Shown here: positions 17,954 to 27,076 of the stretch, one piece after another
Layout: each line of letters opens with the position of its first letter
How positions within the stretch are numbered: position 1 is the stretch's first letter
Origin: Chara braunii
Taxonomy: Eukaryota; Streptophyta; Charophyceae; Charales; Characeae
DNA length: 30,333 nucleotides
Reading direction: 5' to 3'
NCBI GenBank assembly: GCA_003427395.1
Contig: BFEA01000667.1
Location: 540,023-570,355 of the forward strand
Notes under the pieces: model-generated
What the model was told of the DNA's origin: nothing
Databases searched by the model: none
Seen by the model: the letters and a program-made list of their open reading frames with translations, nothing else
Program-made: the position numbers and the translations under genes

Positions 17954-18172
17954 TTGTTCATTCGCGAAGTTGTCAGAGTGCTGGTAGTTGCTTGTGCGAT
18001 TGCACCTGGACAGAGCAAGGCGGTGGGGAACACGCAAGCACCCTGGAGGAGGAAGACGGCGGCCACATCCACGGATGTTCACGTTGGCATACCACCGTTG
18101 CATTCAGGGTATATCCTAGGCATAAGGGCCAGACTTGAGCGCATCAGAGAGGGTGAGCCATACAAGATTTGA
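17954..18172 (+). CDS. Unrecognised 72-aa ORF, possible exon
   Basis: The frame begins MFIREVVRVLVVACAIAPGQ, which has the look of a short hydrophobic signal-like segment. It continues with a basic Thr/Ala-rich part and ends ..GIPPLHSGYILGIRARL, then ERIREGEPYKI before a stop. The frame is also open upstream of the ATG. No family is recognised. Purine-rich GAGA sequence follows at 18170-18240. A 69-aa plus-strand ORF and a 64-aa minus-strand ORF overlap it. It may be a fragment of a repeated gene or retroelement. Confidence 0.25.
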   Translation: MFIREVVRVLVVACAIAPGQSKAVGNTQAPWRRKTAATSTDVHVGIPPLHSGYILGIRARLERIREGEPYKI

Positions 18173-18644
18173 GAGAGAGAAAAGAGACAGACAGTGCAAG
18201 AGAGAGAGGGACTCCGAGAGAGACTCAGACACCAAGGGGAGGGAGAGTCAGATGCATAGTACCTGTATTGAGTTGTAGTGTTGGATCGCGGTCACGGCCT
18301 CTGCATACTTGAAATCTCCAATTATATTATATCATAGTTTTGAGCTTTGTTCCAAAAAAAAGAAAAAAAAAGAAAAAAGTTTTGAATGGAAATTCAACCG
18401 GCATTGATTCATGTGTTATCTCTCGGGCGTGGTACGGACTTTCATGTGAATGCTCTCATCTTGCATGTTTGAGTTGGGTGGTAACTGCAAGGTTCATTTC
18501 ACAGTAAGTTACAAGCCTGTCTATTTGTGGAGAAGAAAGAGCCTGTCCATGGTAGAAACAAGGTGGTATTCTCAACATGTTTCACTGACCCGTCTTCAGG
18601 GCACAGTTCCAGTAGGTGGAGGGACAGGATAGAGAATAGACTTC
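18173..18644. other. No gene recognised; GA-rich then AT-rich spacer
   Basis: GAGAGA-rich at 18172-18240, with an A-rich (A8-9 G)n stretch at 18353-18378. No supported gene. Confidence 0.5.
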
Positions 18645-19187
18645 GAGTTGGACCCCACAGGACCGCGGGAAGGAAAAACTTTGCTGCAAAACTATTTCCA
18701 GGACCCCACAGCCTGCAGCAGATGTCCACGGAAAGGTGAAATTTCTCCTGCAAACCGTTTTCCCGGGCCCTACAGACCGAAGATTGCGGCTTGGAAAAAC
18801 GTAGTTTTCTGTTTTCACATAGTCCACAGCCTGGAAAGGTCTCACAGGAGGATTCCTCGCCGCAATTTTGTGCCAACTCTTGAGGGTAGGGGGGAGGGCG
18901 TGTCGTTCCTGGAAAGGTCTCGGAAAAGTCTCACGGGAGGCAGCAGCCAATAGCGACCAAGAGTGCCACAAAAAAAAAAAGGAAAAACAAAGAAAACAAG
19001 AACAACACAAATGAGTGCCAATGGCGAAAGACAACGATTGGCTCAACTGATTTTCAAAGGGTTTCCACGGCGCATTCGGTCCTCCGCGGTGGGATCCCCG
19101 CAGAACTGCTTTCCAGCTTTCCAACATTATTTGCCCGTTTTTTTTGGCCAGACGGTTTTTCCATCCTTTTTCCTGTGGGGTCCAACT
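18645..19187. mobile_element. 543-bp terminal-inverted-repeat element
   Basis: Left end GAGTTGGACCCCACAGG; the right end, reverse complemented, is identical over 17 bp. Looser inverted homology follows (GGAAGGAAAAAC against GGATGGAAAAAC). The left part contains diverged tandem units of about 50-65 bp ending in GACCCCACAG-like words (18660, 18711, 18775, 18829). I could not find a convincing TSD, so the superfamily is unassigned. A 181-aa minus-strand ORF (18582-19127) overruns the element and has no recognisable domain. Confidence 0.65.
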
Positions 19188-19194
19188 CTTAGAA

Positions 19195-19281
19195 CGGGGG
19201 GCCCACAGGTGCTAGTGGTGTCTGCCCTTACCAGCACCACTAGCACCGAAGGGAGCGTTTACAAATACTAATTAAAAAAAA
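19195..19281 (+). mobile_element. 3' fragment of a subfamily B retroposon
   Basis: It contains a perfect 13-bp-arm hairpin, GGTGCTAGTGGTG (19208-19220) and CACCACTAGCACC (19235-19247), at the position of the 3' hairpin in other copies. An A8 run (19273-19280) follows. The GGGACGCTGG core is missing. Confidence 0.6.
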
Positions 19282-19316
19282 GGTCCCACTTGCATGGAGT
19301 ATGAGATGGTGACGGT

Positions 19317-19635
19317 TGTAGCGGACCTCTGGTTGGCCTGTGAGACCAGCCCCTTGGCCTGTTCTCACAGACCTGTGTTGTATTCGGGGTAGTCCAGTCC
19401 AGGTTGGTACCTCTGTCGGTACCAGCCAGTCCAGTCCAGTCCAGTCCAGTCAGTCCGCTGGGGTATACCCCAGCCAGAGTCTGTACTTTGGGTCATTCTA
19501 CATCCGCACAGTTTTGAGTACGTGCGTTGGAGTCCGCGTGGAAGCTGCGCTGTGCCATCTTGCTCCACCCTCATCGTCCATCTCCATCTCCATCTCTATC
19601 CCAGGTAAAGCACCTCACCCGGTAGGTCCGCCACA
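19317..19635 (+). mobile_element. LTR, 319 bp
   Basis: It starts TGTAGCGGACCT and ends AGGTCCGCCACA, an 11/12 terminal inverted repeat with TG..CA ends. One base later lies a primer-binding-site candidate. Inside are (CCAGT)n at about 19429-19450, a GGTACC..GGTACC pair and a run of CATCTC words near 19577-19597. No second LTR or polypurine tract was found in the window, so this is a 5' LTR or a remnant. Confidence 0.75.
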
Positions 19636-19636
19636 C

Positions 19637-19648
19637 TGGTGTCAGAGC
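19637..19648 (+). other. Primer-binding-site candidate 1 (TGGTGTCAGAGC)
   Basis: One mismatch to TGGTATCAGAGC, the established plant initiator-tRNA-Met primer site. It lies one base after the LTR end. Confidence 0.7.
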
Positions 19649-19838
19649 GGGAACGTTCCCCGCTCCCACCCACCACACCGCATAGCAGGAAATACTGCAA
19701 AACCCGACAGTGGGTTTTTTGGCAGTTTGTCGGCCGTTTCTCGCTTCCACGCTGTGCCATCTTGCTCCACCCTCATCATCCATCTCCATCTCCATCTCTA
19801 TCCCAGGTAAAGCACCTCACCTGGCAGGTCCGCCACAC

Positions 19839-19850
19839 TGGTATCAGAGC
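19839..19850 (+). other. Primer-binding site 2 (TGGTATCAGAGC)
   Basis: Exact match to the initiator-tRNA-Met site, in the second unit of the tandem duplication. It again lies one base after CCGCCACA. Confidence 0.8.
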
Positions 19851-19952
19851 GGGAACGTTCCCCGCTCCCACCCACCACACCGCATAGCAGGAAATACTGC
19901 AAAACCCGACAGTGGGTTTTTTGGCAGTTTTTCGGCCGTTTCCAGCGAAAAA

Positions 19953-20480
19953 CAGCGAGAAAACGTGATGACATTGCACCAAGGCTGCCTCACACGCACA
20001 CGCACGCGTCATGTGCCCATGCTACCTCACCCCGCCCTCTGGCCACAATGTGAATATGGTTTTACAATGCGGCACGCCCATGTTGAAAAAGTGTTGTGCC
20101 AGCTATTCTTTACCCCCCCCCCCTGCCTGCTTGTTGCTGCCTGCGCACGTGGCCGTCTGCAGTGCCACGTGGCAGCTTGCTGTGGATCTGAAGACCCCTG
20201 CAGTACAGGCGAATCTGGGTGGCTGATCAAGATCTCAGCACACCCAGCTGCTGATGATGATGCTGACCGTTAATTTTTGCACTGCCGCACCAACAGTTTG
20301 CCAGCAGTGAAGCCCCCTCTGGCTAGGGGGCTACGCGTCAGGCAACCAGGGTGGCTGATCAAGATTAGTCTAACATCATTTCTGCAGCGGCACCAGGCTG
20401 CCAACATCTTGAAGGCCAAGATCCAATGGATGTTGGTGATCTTGTTGCTCTTGGCTAACCAAGAGCTCGGTATCACCACT
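19953..20480. other. No gene recognised; probable retroelement leader
   Basis: It contains a 17-bp direct repeat GGGTGGCTGATCAAGAT (20217-20233 and 20349-20365). No gag-like ORF is visible, so the element's coding part is lost or diverged. Confidence 0.45.
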
Positions 20481-20830
20481 CCCCACTAACCTACTCCCCC
20501 ACCCCTCTCTCTCGCTCCTCCCCACTCCACCATCTAATCACTTTTTCTAACCCTACCACTCCTCTCTCCTCCTACCTCCCTCTTCACTCATCTTCCACCA
20601 TCCTTTCCCTCTTCCCTTCCCCACTCACCATCTTCTACTAATCTTGTATCCTCCTCTCCACCTTTCCCATCCCTTTCTCTCCCATTCTCTCACNCTCCTC
20701 TCCCCCAAGTACAACCCCATCATCCCCCCACCTTCCACTTCCATCCTTCTCTCTTTCTCACCTACCTTCTTCACTTTTTCATCCCCTTTCCCTCCCCAAC
20801 TTCAATTTTTTTTTTAATATTATTTTTAAT
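20481..20830. repeat. Pyrimidine-rich low-complexity tract
   Basis: Almost pure C/T with scattered A over about 340 bp (one N at 20694). No gene. Confidence 0.8.
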
Positions 20831-20959
20831 TTAAATTTCCTATTTTTCAAAATTCAAATTCTCTTCTTCTCTCTACTTCCTTTTTCATTTTCTGATTCAT
20901 TTTCTTTATTTTTATTTATTCTGAAATTTTGAATTTTTTTCCGCGGCATCTCTAGATCT

Positions 20960-21335
20960 GGTAGGACTTAGTTACTTCCGCTTTCGGCGCACATTTTGAC
21001 CCCGTGGAGGTAACGAAGTGCTGCCGAAATTTTCTCTTTTTTCCCCACTCTCTACATCTTACTTAGTCATATCCTTGCTGGCACACTTCGACCCCATGGG
21101 GGTAACGAAATGCTGCTGGAAATTTTGAAAAATTAAACACTTAGTCTCTCTTCACTCTCCAGCTCCTCATTTATTTATTTACTTATTAATAGTTATTATT
21201 TCATTATTTATTTTTTGAAATTTATAATTTGCGGCACTTTGAACCTTTGTGTGTTTATTTTGGTCTCTCCTTCCTCTTGGCACATTCTTGACCCCAAGGG
21301 GGGTAAGGAAATGCTGCCGAAAATTCCAAAAAATA
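20960..21335 (+). repeat. LTR-like repeat units with CTGCCGAAAT motif
   Basis: Three units: GGTAACGAAGTGCTGCCGAA (ending near 21028), GGTAACGAAATGCTGCTGGA (near 21120) and GGTAAGGAAATGCTGCCGAA (near 21321). Each is preceded by GGCRCAC/GGCACA and GACCCC. In reverse complement the motif is TTCGGCAGCRCTTC, the same as the 123-bp repeats at 27077-27620. Since those lie inside a minus-strand LTR, this stretch is probably LTR DNA belonging to the plus-strand gypsy relic downstream. Its LTR boundaries were not found. Confidence 0.5.
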
Positions 21336-21495
21336 AATAATTATTTGTCTCTTCATATTTTATTTATTTATTTTTTTAATTATTATTATTATTTATTTTT
21401 TTTCCTCTCGAAATTTTATTGTTTATTTGTTTTTCTCTCCCCCTCCCCCTCCATGGTTGCTATTCTTTTTTCTTGATTAGGTCACCGATACCCTA

Positions 21496-21520
21496 CCCTA
21501 ACCACTCACTCCGGTTAGGG
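21496..21520. repeat. CCCTAACC / GGTTAGGG inverted repeat
   Basis: 8-bp perfect arms with a 9-nt loop. The words resemble telomere repeats but are not arrayed. Confidence 0.7.
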
Positions 21521-21697
21521 TTTTCTTACGGTTTTCCTAAGGTGTAGGGTTTTCCTAACCCCCCTACTCTCCCATCACCTCTTCTCCCTACTTCCCCTTC
21601 CCATTCGGACACCCTGGACCTGAACCACCCCTCCCCCTACGCCCTCCGCTCACGCGACCCTCCTCTGGCCCCCTCCAGTCCGATCCGTCACCTCCCC

Positions 21698-23752
21698 ATG
21701 GCCGACGGTGTGTCACAAGCCACGGACGCGGCGACGACATCTACTCCGGGCTCCATACTCGTGTCGACGGACCAGGGCCATCACCCCCAGGGGGATTTGC
21801 ACACCCTCCTCACCTCCCTCCTCGCGCCCATCCAGGTGCAATAGGCGACCCGTGCGCCCTTACAGGCGTAGGTATCGACTCTTGCCGCTGGGATGCGACA
21901 AATCCAGGACATTGTCCTTCCTTCCTCTCCTAACTCTCTCGCTTTTCCTGGCTCCCAGTCTGGGTCCCCAATCCTCCGACGTGGTGGCCATGGTGGAGCT
22001 TCCTCCTCCGCTGCCCCCGACCCGACCATCCTGGTGACCGTCCACGCCCCTAGCGCGACAGCCGCCACGGGTCAGACCTTCTCTCACTCTAAAGGCGCAC
22101 CCCCCCTGATTCCGATCACTACGGCCACGAGACCACAACCCGCTGCCGTGGTCTCAACTTTTTCGGGTGCCTCGTTTGTCCCTCCCCTTCGCACAACCGC
22201 AACGCCACCTGACTCACCCCCTTATGAGATGCCTCGTGCCGCTCGTGCGTCTACTTCCCCTACTACTCCTCGCTCGATTTATGTCCGACGTCTTGAGGCC
22301 AACCTGGCCTAAATCCGGCCCGACCTCGTCCTCTTACGCCTTCAACCACCCCTTCCCTCATAGGTGGCCGCGCCTTCGGGCGCACCCCCTTCTTCCTCTA
22401 CTCTTCCATCCGTGCAGACTCACTTCCCTCACCCTGCACCCCCTCCACCTCCATCCTACCTCCTTCCTACTCCCTCAATTGTTGTGACCTGTTCTACTGC
22501 AGCTCTCTCGTAGCCTGCCGCTGTTTCCCCGGCCGCTCCACCATGCGGCCCGGGCGTACAGTCAGTTGCGCCCCCTTCTCCAGGACATGCGTCGACTTAG
22601 TCGGTCGTAGCGCAAACCTTTGCTCCTCGATCTCCTCGCTGCCAAAACGGTGGCGCACCACTCGTCCGCTTGACGGACATTGCCTTGTATGACGGTATAG
22701 GGATACGCGCGTCTCGGTGGCTGGAGTCTGCTACCCGCACGCTCCAACTCATGGGTGTGTCACCCGACACGTGAGTGGCTCACCTCTCCACGCGCCTGCG
22801 TGGCGGTCCTTTCGACGCCTGTGAGGATTTCTACACTCACTCCTTTCGTGAGGGTCGGACCTCGACCATCATGGATTTTCAGGCGTTCCTCGAGGATCGC
22901 TTTAGAGCCCGACATGACGTGACTGACGCCTTCGAGCGTGTCGTCAGTACACGCTGGTCCGGCTCTGGTGGCGCTACCGGCCTGGATCGCCATATGCAGG
23001 TCTTTCAGGACGCCCGCCTCATTTGTGATGTGGCATTCCTCCCCGAGGCTGCCCTCATCGATCGTTTCTTGGCCAACCTTCCCCTTGAGTACTGCTCTGA
23101 GTTATGGCGGTATGACTTCACATCGGCCCCACAGGCTTACGAGGCCGACAGAGCCCATCAACGAATGCGGGCCCGTCTTCAACACACTTCCTCCTCCCAG
23201 CCTCAACGTACTGGTTACGCTCTCTCCTTCTCTCACGACGCTTCCCAATGTCGTTCCCCTTTCCACAGTCGTCCCCGTCGTTCCGCGCAGCAGGGCCGCC
23301 ACTTCTCGCACCGCTTCAGCGTGCTCGAGTATGGTGAGCAGGACGTTGTTGCCCCTCTGTCGCTTGAGGGTGACCATAGCGACGACATCGACCTCTGCGA
23401 GGTCGTCCACTACCATTTGGAGCACTCTACCCTCCCTATAGCCGAGCGCCTCTAGCTCGCCCTCTCCACCCTCTCCCGGGCACGTAGCCGCTCTGGTCAC
23501 GCTCACGCGTCGCCCCCCGAGGTTCCTCAGCAGGACCTCCCTCAGGGCTTTGTCCCTCTTCACGGTGTCCTTTCCGCTGAGGAGCGCTCGACCATTTTGG
23601 GCCGGTGTGGGTGTTTGCGCTGCCGCCAGGATGGTCATACCTCCTCGCGGTGCCCTTACACCGTCGTGCTCCACCGCCATTACGTTGAGAATTCTCGCTG
23701 GCGCCGTGCTCAGTCCCCCCTCGACGCCTTGCATCCCCGCGGCGCCTCTTAG
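21698..23752 (+). pseudogene. gag: Gypsy-type gag, decayed
   Basis: One frame runs from ATG at 21698 (MADGVSQATDAATTS..) to 23752, interrupted by stops at 21842, 21869, 22310, 22361, 22511, 22598, 22772, 23453 and 23750. The N-terminal third is a Pro/Ser/Thr-rich linker. The retrotransposon gag core spans about 22650-23150: LYDGIGIRASRWLESATRTL, the long open segment from 22775, and the tail LIDRFLANLPLEYCSELW. A zinc knuckle follows at 23612-23653 (C-x2-C-x4-H-x4-C; CLRCRQDGHTSSRC). Gag would package element RNA into particles. Seven of the nine stops are TAG, consistent with CAG-to-TAG or TGG-to-TAG transitions. The longest uninterrupted piece is 226 codons (22775-23455). Start choice is an inference: it is the first ATG in the frame near the leader. 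Confidence 0.85.
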
Positions 23753-23757
23753 TCACG

Positions 23758-24600
23758 GTGCAGTGTACACTTGCGCCCTCCTCAGCAGTCGGCTTCGCGA
23801 CATCTACATCGTGGTTTGCCACTCTCGCTACTGGTGTTGAAGTATCGCAGGACCCGACAGAGTGTACCCAGTCCTCTATTGCAGTACCGTGTGCGCCTCT
23901 GCAGACCACCGTCTCCCCTCCTACATCTCCGCGACTACCGACGCATCGAGCCATTTGCTCAACCCTTTGTAGCGAGCAACTTGCGACTCGTGAGGACGTT
24001 GTGTCCTCCCTTCTGGACTTGAGCATGCTCCAGGCTCGTCAGGAGCGACTCACCCTCCATATCATTGCACTACGTCGTTTTTTCGCCATCCTCTCTGACC
24101 CTGATCGCACCCTCCCGATCATTCCAGTACGACTGGGGACCTTCACGAGGGTGTACTCAGTGCTGTGGGATTCCGGTTTTCATGGCGACTTCATTCACCC
24201 ACGTGTGGTGAAAAAAACCTGCTTACCCACGGCAAGGTCTCCGACTCCCATCTCCATCATCCTAGGGGATGACAAGACCGAGCACGTCTTCAATCAGACG
24301 GTCACCGACCTCCCTTTCTTCCTCACTCTGGAGCCGACTGATCGTCCCCCGGAGTCTCGTCGCCACCGCTTCTCTGCACATTTCGGCGTGATGGAGACGA
24401 GGTACGACTTCATTCTAGGTACTCCGTGGTCTCGTAGGGTACGACTTCATTCTCGGTACTCCTTAGTCTCGTAGGGTACGACTTCATTCTCGGTACTCCG
24501 TGGTCTCGTAGGTTTCGTAGCACTGACGCCGATTAGGCGACCAACGCTCTCGTTCTCAGAACGAAGTATGGACAAACGTATCGCATACCTTTTATAGGTA
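23758..24600 (+). pseudogene. Gypsy aspartic protease, decayed
   Basis: In a frame different from gag, an open segment to 24474 carries the retropepsin signature: VYSVLWDSGFHGDFIHPRVV (canonical DSGATxxF; here DSGFHGDF, with A and T replaced), then PISIILGDDKTEHVF, and the C-terminal motif YDFILGTPW. The catalytic Asp is present, but the missing Thr of D-S/T-G-A-T suggests decay or divergence. The ILGTPW region is triplicated (24402-24512), which shifts the frame and creates a stop. The reading continues after the third unit with RRFRSTDAD, a TAG at 24534 where the family usually has Trp, and ATNALVLRTKYG. Confidence 0.8.
24402..24512 (+). repeat. 37-bp tandem triplication inside protease
   Basis: Units 24402-24438, 24439-24475 and 24476-24512 begin GTACGACTTCATTCT and end GTCTCGTAGG, differing at few positions. 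As 37 is not a multiple of 3, each added unit shifts the frame. Confidence 0.95.
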
Positions 24601-24951
24601 CCACTGCGATACCATGCCCCGTTTCTTCCTCCCCCGGAGCCTTCCATGCCCCCACCATCTCCCTCTATCACCGTCACCTCGCCTCGACAGTTCACCCACT
24701 TCATCCGATAGGACGACCTCACCTTCTTTACTATAAACGTTACGGATTTCCTGCACTATGATCCACCCTGTCCAGAAGTCGAGCTCATCTCTCTGGACCC
24801 AGATCCTCCTTTTATCTTCATGGTTTCCATCTCTACTTCCCTTCCTCCGCCATCCGTTGAGTCCGCCTCGTCGTCGCGCGCCGACGCTGACGCTGAGGAA
24901 CTCGCACGCTATACGATCGATCTGGAGGCCGCAGTGCGTGACCTCATTTGA

Positions 24952-25332
24952 GAGTACCACAACATTTTCCCATCGTCGTTCTTGTACGCCGATATCCCAC
25001 CGATGCGCGACGTCGAGCACTCCATCCAGCTTGTGCTTGACTATCGTGTTCACCACCAGACACCCTACAGACTCTCGATCCCCGAGGCCACTGAATTCAA
25101 GCGTCAACTTGAGGAACTCATAGGACCGGGTTTCATTAAACCCAACAACTTCCCTTGAGGTGCACTCGTCCTCTTTGCTCGCAAAGCGGGTGGAACTCTC
25201 CGTCTCTATATCGATTATCGTGACCTTAACTGCTACACGGTTAAGAACAACTACCTCATGCCTCGTGCTGATGAGCTGTTCGATCGCTTAGCAGGCAACC
25301 GCTTCTTTACGAAAATTGATCTTCGTGGCGGT
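24952..25332 (+). pseudogene. Gypsy reverse transcriptase, N-terminal part
   Basis: The frame reads EYHNIFPSSFLYADIPPMRD, VEHSIQLVLDYR.., TPYRLSIPEATEFKRQLEEL, IGPGFIKPNNFP, a TGA at 25156 where the family has Trp (SPWGAPVLF), GALVLFARKAGGTLRLYIDY, RDLNCYTVKNNYLMPRADEL, then FFTKIDLRGG. These correspond to the linker and the first RT blocks of Ty3/gypsy (Metaviridae). A TGA at 24949 lies just upstream. After 25332 the similarity stops although the frame stays open to 25656, so the YxDD block, RNase H and integrase are deleted or replaced. Confidence 0.88.
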
Positions 25333-26000
25333 GTCGAGCGCATCGGTCCGGCACCACACAGGGCAGCGCGGGACCCTCCCGGCCGTGTCACGCAGGAGTT
25401 GGTTTGTTCCTCGTCGCGAATACATAATGGAGCTTCCGCAAGCCGCTCCGGCCGAGTGCGCCAGCCATACCTCCTGCGAGCCCCTAGGATAGGATATGGC
25501 CTACGCGAGGCACGACTTACCTCCACCTTACGGGAGATATCACCTCCCTTCGGTGGGCGTATCCCCGCCGATCTACCAGTCCACAATACGAAAGTTGATC
25601 AACTGCAATCGCAGAGGTGGGCCAGCCGAGGGCGTTTCTCGTTCGCTGTAGCATAGGGGGTACGCGCGGTATTACACCTCTATCGGACCTACACGCGAAC
25701 CGACATCTTGGGGGGCTGAGGTCCCAAGCGCGACTCGTCGCCGGTCGACTAGGACGCATCCCACACACTACGCGCACACCACTCTAAGAACATAAAAACA
25801 AAAACACACACACACACGCATGTACATATACAAAACGATAGAGGACAAACAACATGACAACACTCCTAGTCCCTTAGTAGCTAACCCATAACTCTCCGAT
25901 GCAGAAATCGGATAGGCGTCGCACGCGAGACTTAGTATAAAACCGCGCGGACGCAGGGCTAACTCATATCGACTTGTAATGCAAGCATACGCAAGCAGTC
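25333..26000. other. Unrecognised segment after RT truncation, with TATA box
   Basis: GC-rich to about 25780, then a short CA tract (25801-25817). TATAAAA at 25936-25942 is followed by GC-rich sequence. It may be LTR or promoter DNA joined to the RT relic by deletion, but no LTR ends were found. Confidence 0.35.
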
Positions 26001-26011
26001 ACAATGATGGC

Positions 26012-26274
26012 GTACTACGTAGTACCCATACTCATGTGGTCCTCGTTAATCTCGAGGGTCGCATTCGACACTCAAGTGTCGACTGACACGCGCCTTGAGA
26101 GATTGATCTCTCGATGCTGGACAACCACCAAGTGCAGTTGAAAACCACACCCTCTTCTGCACCCTGCGGAGAGTGGGTGGTACACAGGTTCATACCTGTG
26201 GTGACAATCGTCTCTTATTGCCCTGGAGACCAGCTCTATCATCCAGGGCCCGGAGATAAGTCAAGGGGTTTGAC
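26012..26274. repeat. Dense cluster of perfect stem-loops
   Basis: In order: GTACTACGTAGTAC palindrome (26012-26025); CCTCG/CGAGG (26041-26057); TCGACACT/AGTGTCGA (26065-26082); GAGAGA/TCTCTC (26097-26112); ACCACACCCTCT pairing with AGAGTGGGTGGT (26144-26181, two mismatches); CACAGGT/ACCTGTG (26183-26200); CCCTGGA/TCCAGGG (26221-26248); GTCAA/TTGAC (26260-26274). They start about 70 bp after the TATA box. Confidence 0.8.
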
Positions 26275-27019
26275 TTTGACGGCTGCCACGCACTACAACG
26301 TCCAACTATAAAAATTAATAAGCAAAATCAATCAATAAACAAGTAAACACCCAACACTTATTTATCAAATTAGGACTCGAGTTGAAATAAAAGGGGGGGA
26401 AACATAAACCCATCAGGTATGCAGATCGTGGGACATACGGTTGTCATTCTCACTGCCTTCAAAGTATGGCCCATACACCAAGCGCCAAACTACTAACCTG
26501 CATAAAACACAGGCACACACAAATAGTCACATTGCCACACACCAATATGATCAACTTTACTTTTCCATGTAACTCACACCATGCCTCACATACTCAAGCC
26601 CCCGTCATAGTTCAACTTTCCATAAATCTCATAAGTTCTTTATAATGACCATTTAAAAGAAGTCTGGTTAAAACCCTCAAAGAAACATATCAAATCTCAG
26701 GGCTAAGGCAATCAAGTTCAGGTACAGGTGTAAGCAAAGTTGTGTCGTAAGCCGACAAGCTGGCGATCAGCCATCCGACCTGTTATCAATGATAACACAA
26801 GATATCAAGCTAAAACTGATCCAAGTCCTGGAGCGAATGTCCAAAAAAACCCTGTATCATAAGACAGGTCAATATCCAAGCTAAATCGTCAATGTGTGAA
26901 GATGAAATCCCCATGACACGTTCTCACTCAAGACTCTCCTGATAACCAAGCCTAGGTCTACCTCTACGCCAGTGTCCAAAAGAAAGGTAGACCTATGGCA
27001 GAATCTCCCCCATACAGAG
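26275..27019. other. No gene recognised; possible leader of a minus-strand element
   Basis: AT-rich DNA downstream (in minus orientation) of the putative LTR and PBS. No gag-like ORF on either strand. Confidence 0.4.
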
Positions 27020-27040
27020 TGGATCGCCAGCGTCGCCACC
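27020..27040 (-). other. Candidate primer-binding site of the minus-strand LTR
   Basis: On the minus strand, reading away from the LTR end: GGTGGCGACGCTGGCGATCC. TGGCGAC-type sites are known in plant gypsy elements, but I cannot name the tRNA here. Confidence 0.4.
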
Positions 27041-27076
27041 TGTCAAAATATAAATTATCTCCTCTAAACTAAAAAT

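Larger units (their letters stand above)
19549..19952 (+). repeat. 202-bp tandem duplication of LTR end, PBS and leader
   Basis: Unit 1 is about 19549-19750 and unit 2 about 19751-19952, nearly identical. Each contains the LTR 3' end, a PBS and leader sequence (GGGAACGTTCCCCGCTCCCA, then ..GACAGTGGGTTTTTTGGCAG). The GGGAACGTTCCC palindrome follows each PBS. Confidence 0.92.
21698..25332 (+). mobile_element. Ty3/gypsy retrotransposon relic: gag, protease, partial RT
   Basis: Colinear remains of one polyprotein: gag with a CCHC knuckle (21698-23752), aspartic protease (about 24130-24600) and the start of reverse transcriptase (24952-25332). There are at least nine in-frame stops in the gag frame and shifts of frame before protease, at the 37-bp triplication, and between about 24590 and 24670. 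It is truncated in RT after FTKIDLRGG, before the YxDD catalytic segment. RNase H, integrase and any chromodomain are absent. Probable LTR DNA lies upstream (20960-21335). Non-functional. Confidence 0.88.

Noticed and set aside
18582-19127. 181-aa minus-strand ORF as a gene
   Set aside because: It spans most of a TIR element with internal repeats and crosses its left boundary; no domain is recognisable.
21496-21545. Telomere-type sequence
   Set aside because: Only isolated CCCTAACC and GGTTAGGG words occur, in opposite orientations, without an array.
21698-23752. TAG read as glutamine in this organism
   Set aside because: The relic also has TAA, TGA, frameshifts and a truncated RT, so ordinary decay explains the stops.
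22559-24026. Long minus-strand ORFs (up to 210 aa) opposite gag
   Set aside because: They are shadows of the GC-rich gag frame on the other strand, Arg/Gly-rich and without domains.
25258-25656. 132-aa ORF as an independent gene
   Set aside because: Its first part is the RT relic; the rest is unrelated sequence that simply stays open.
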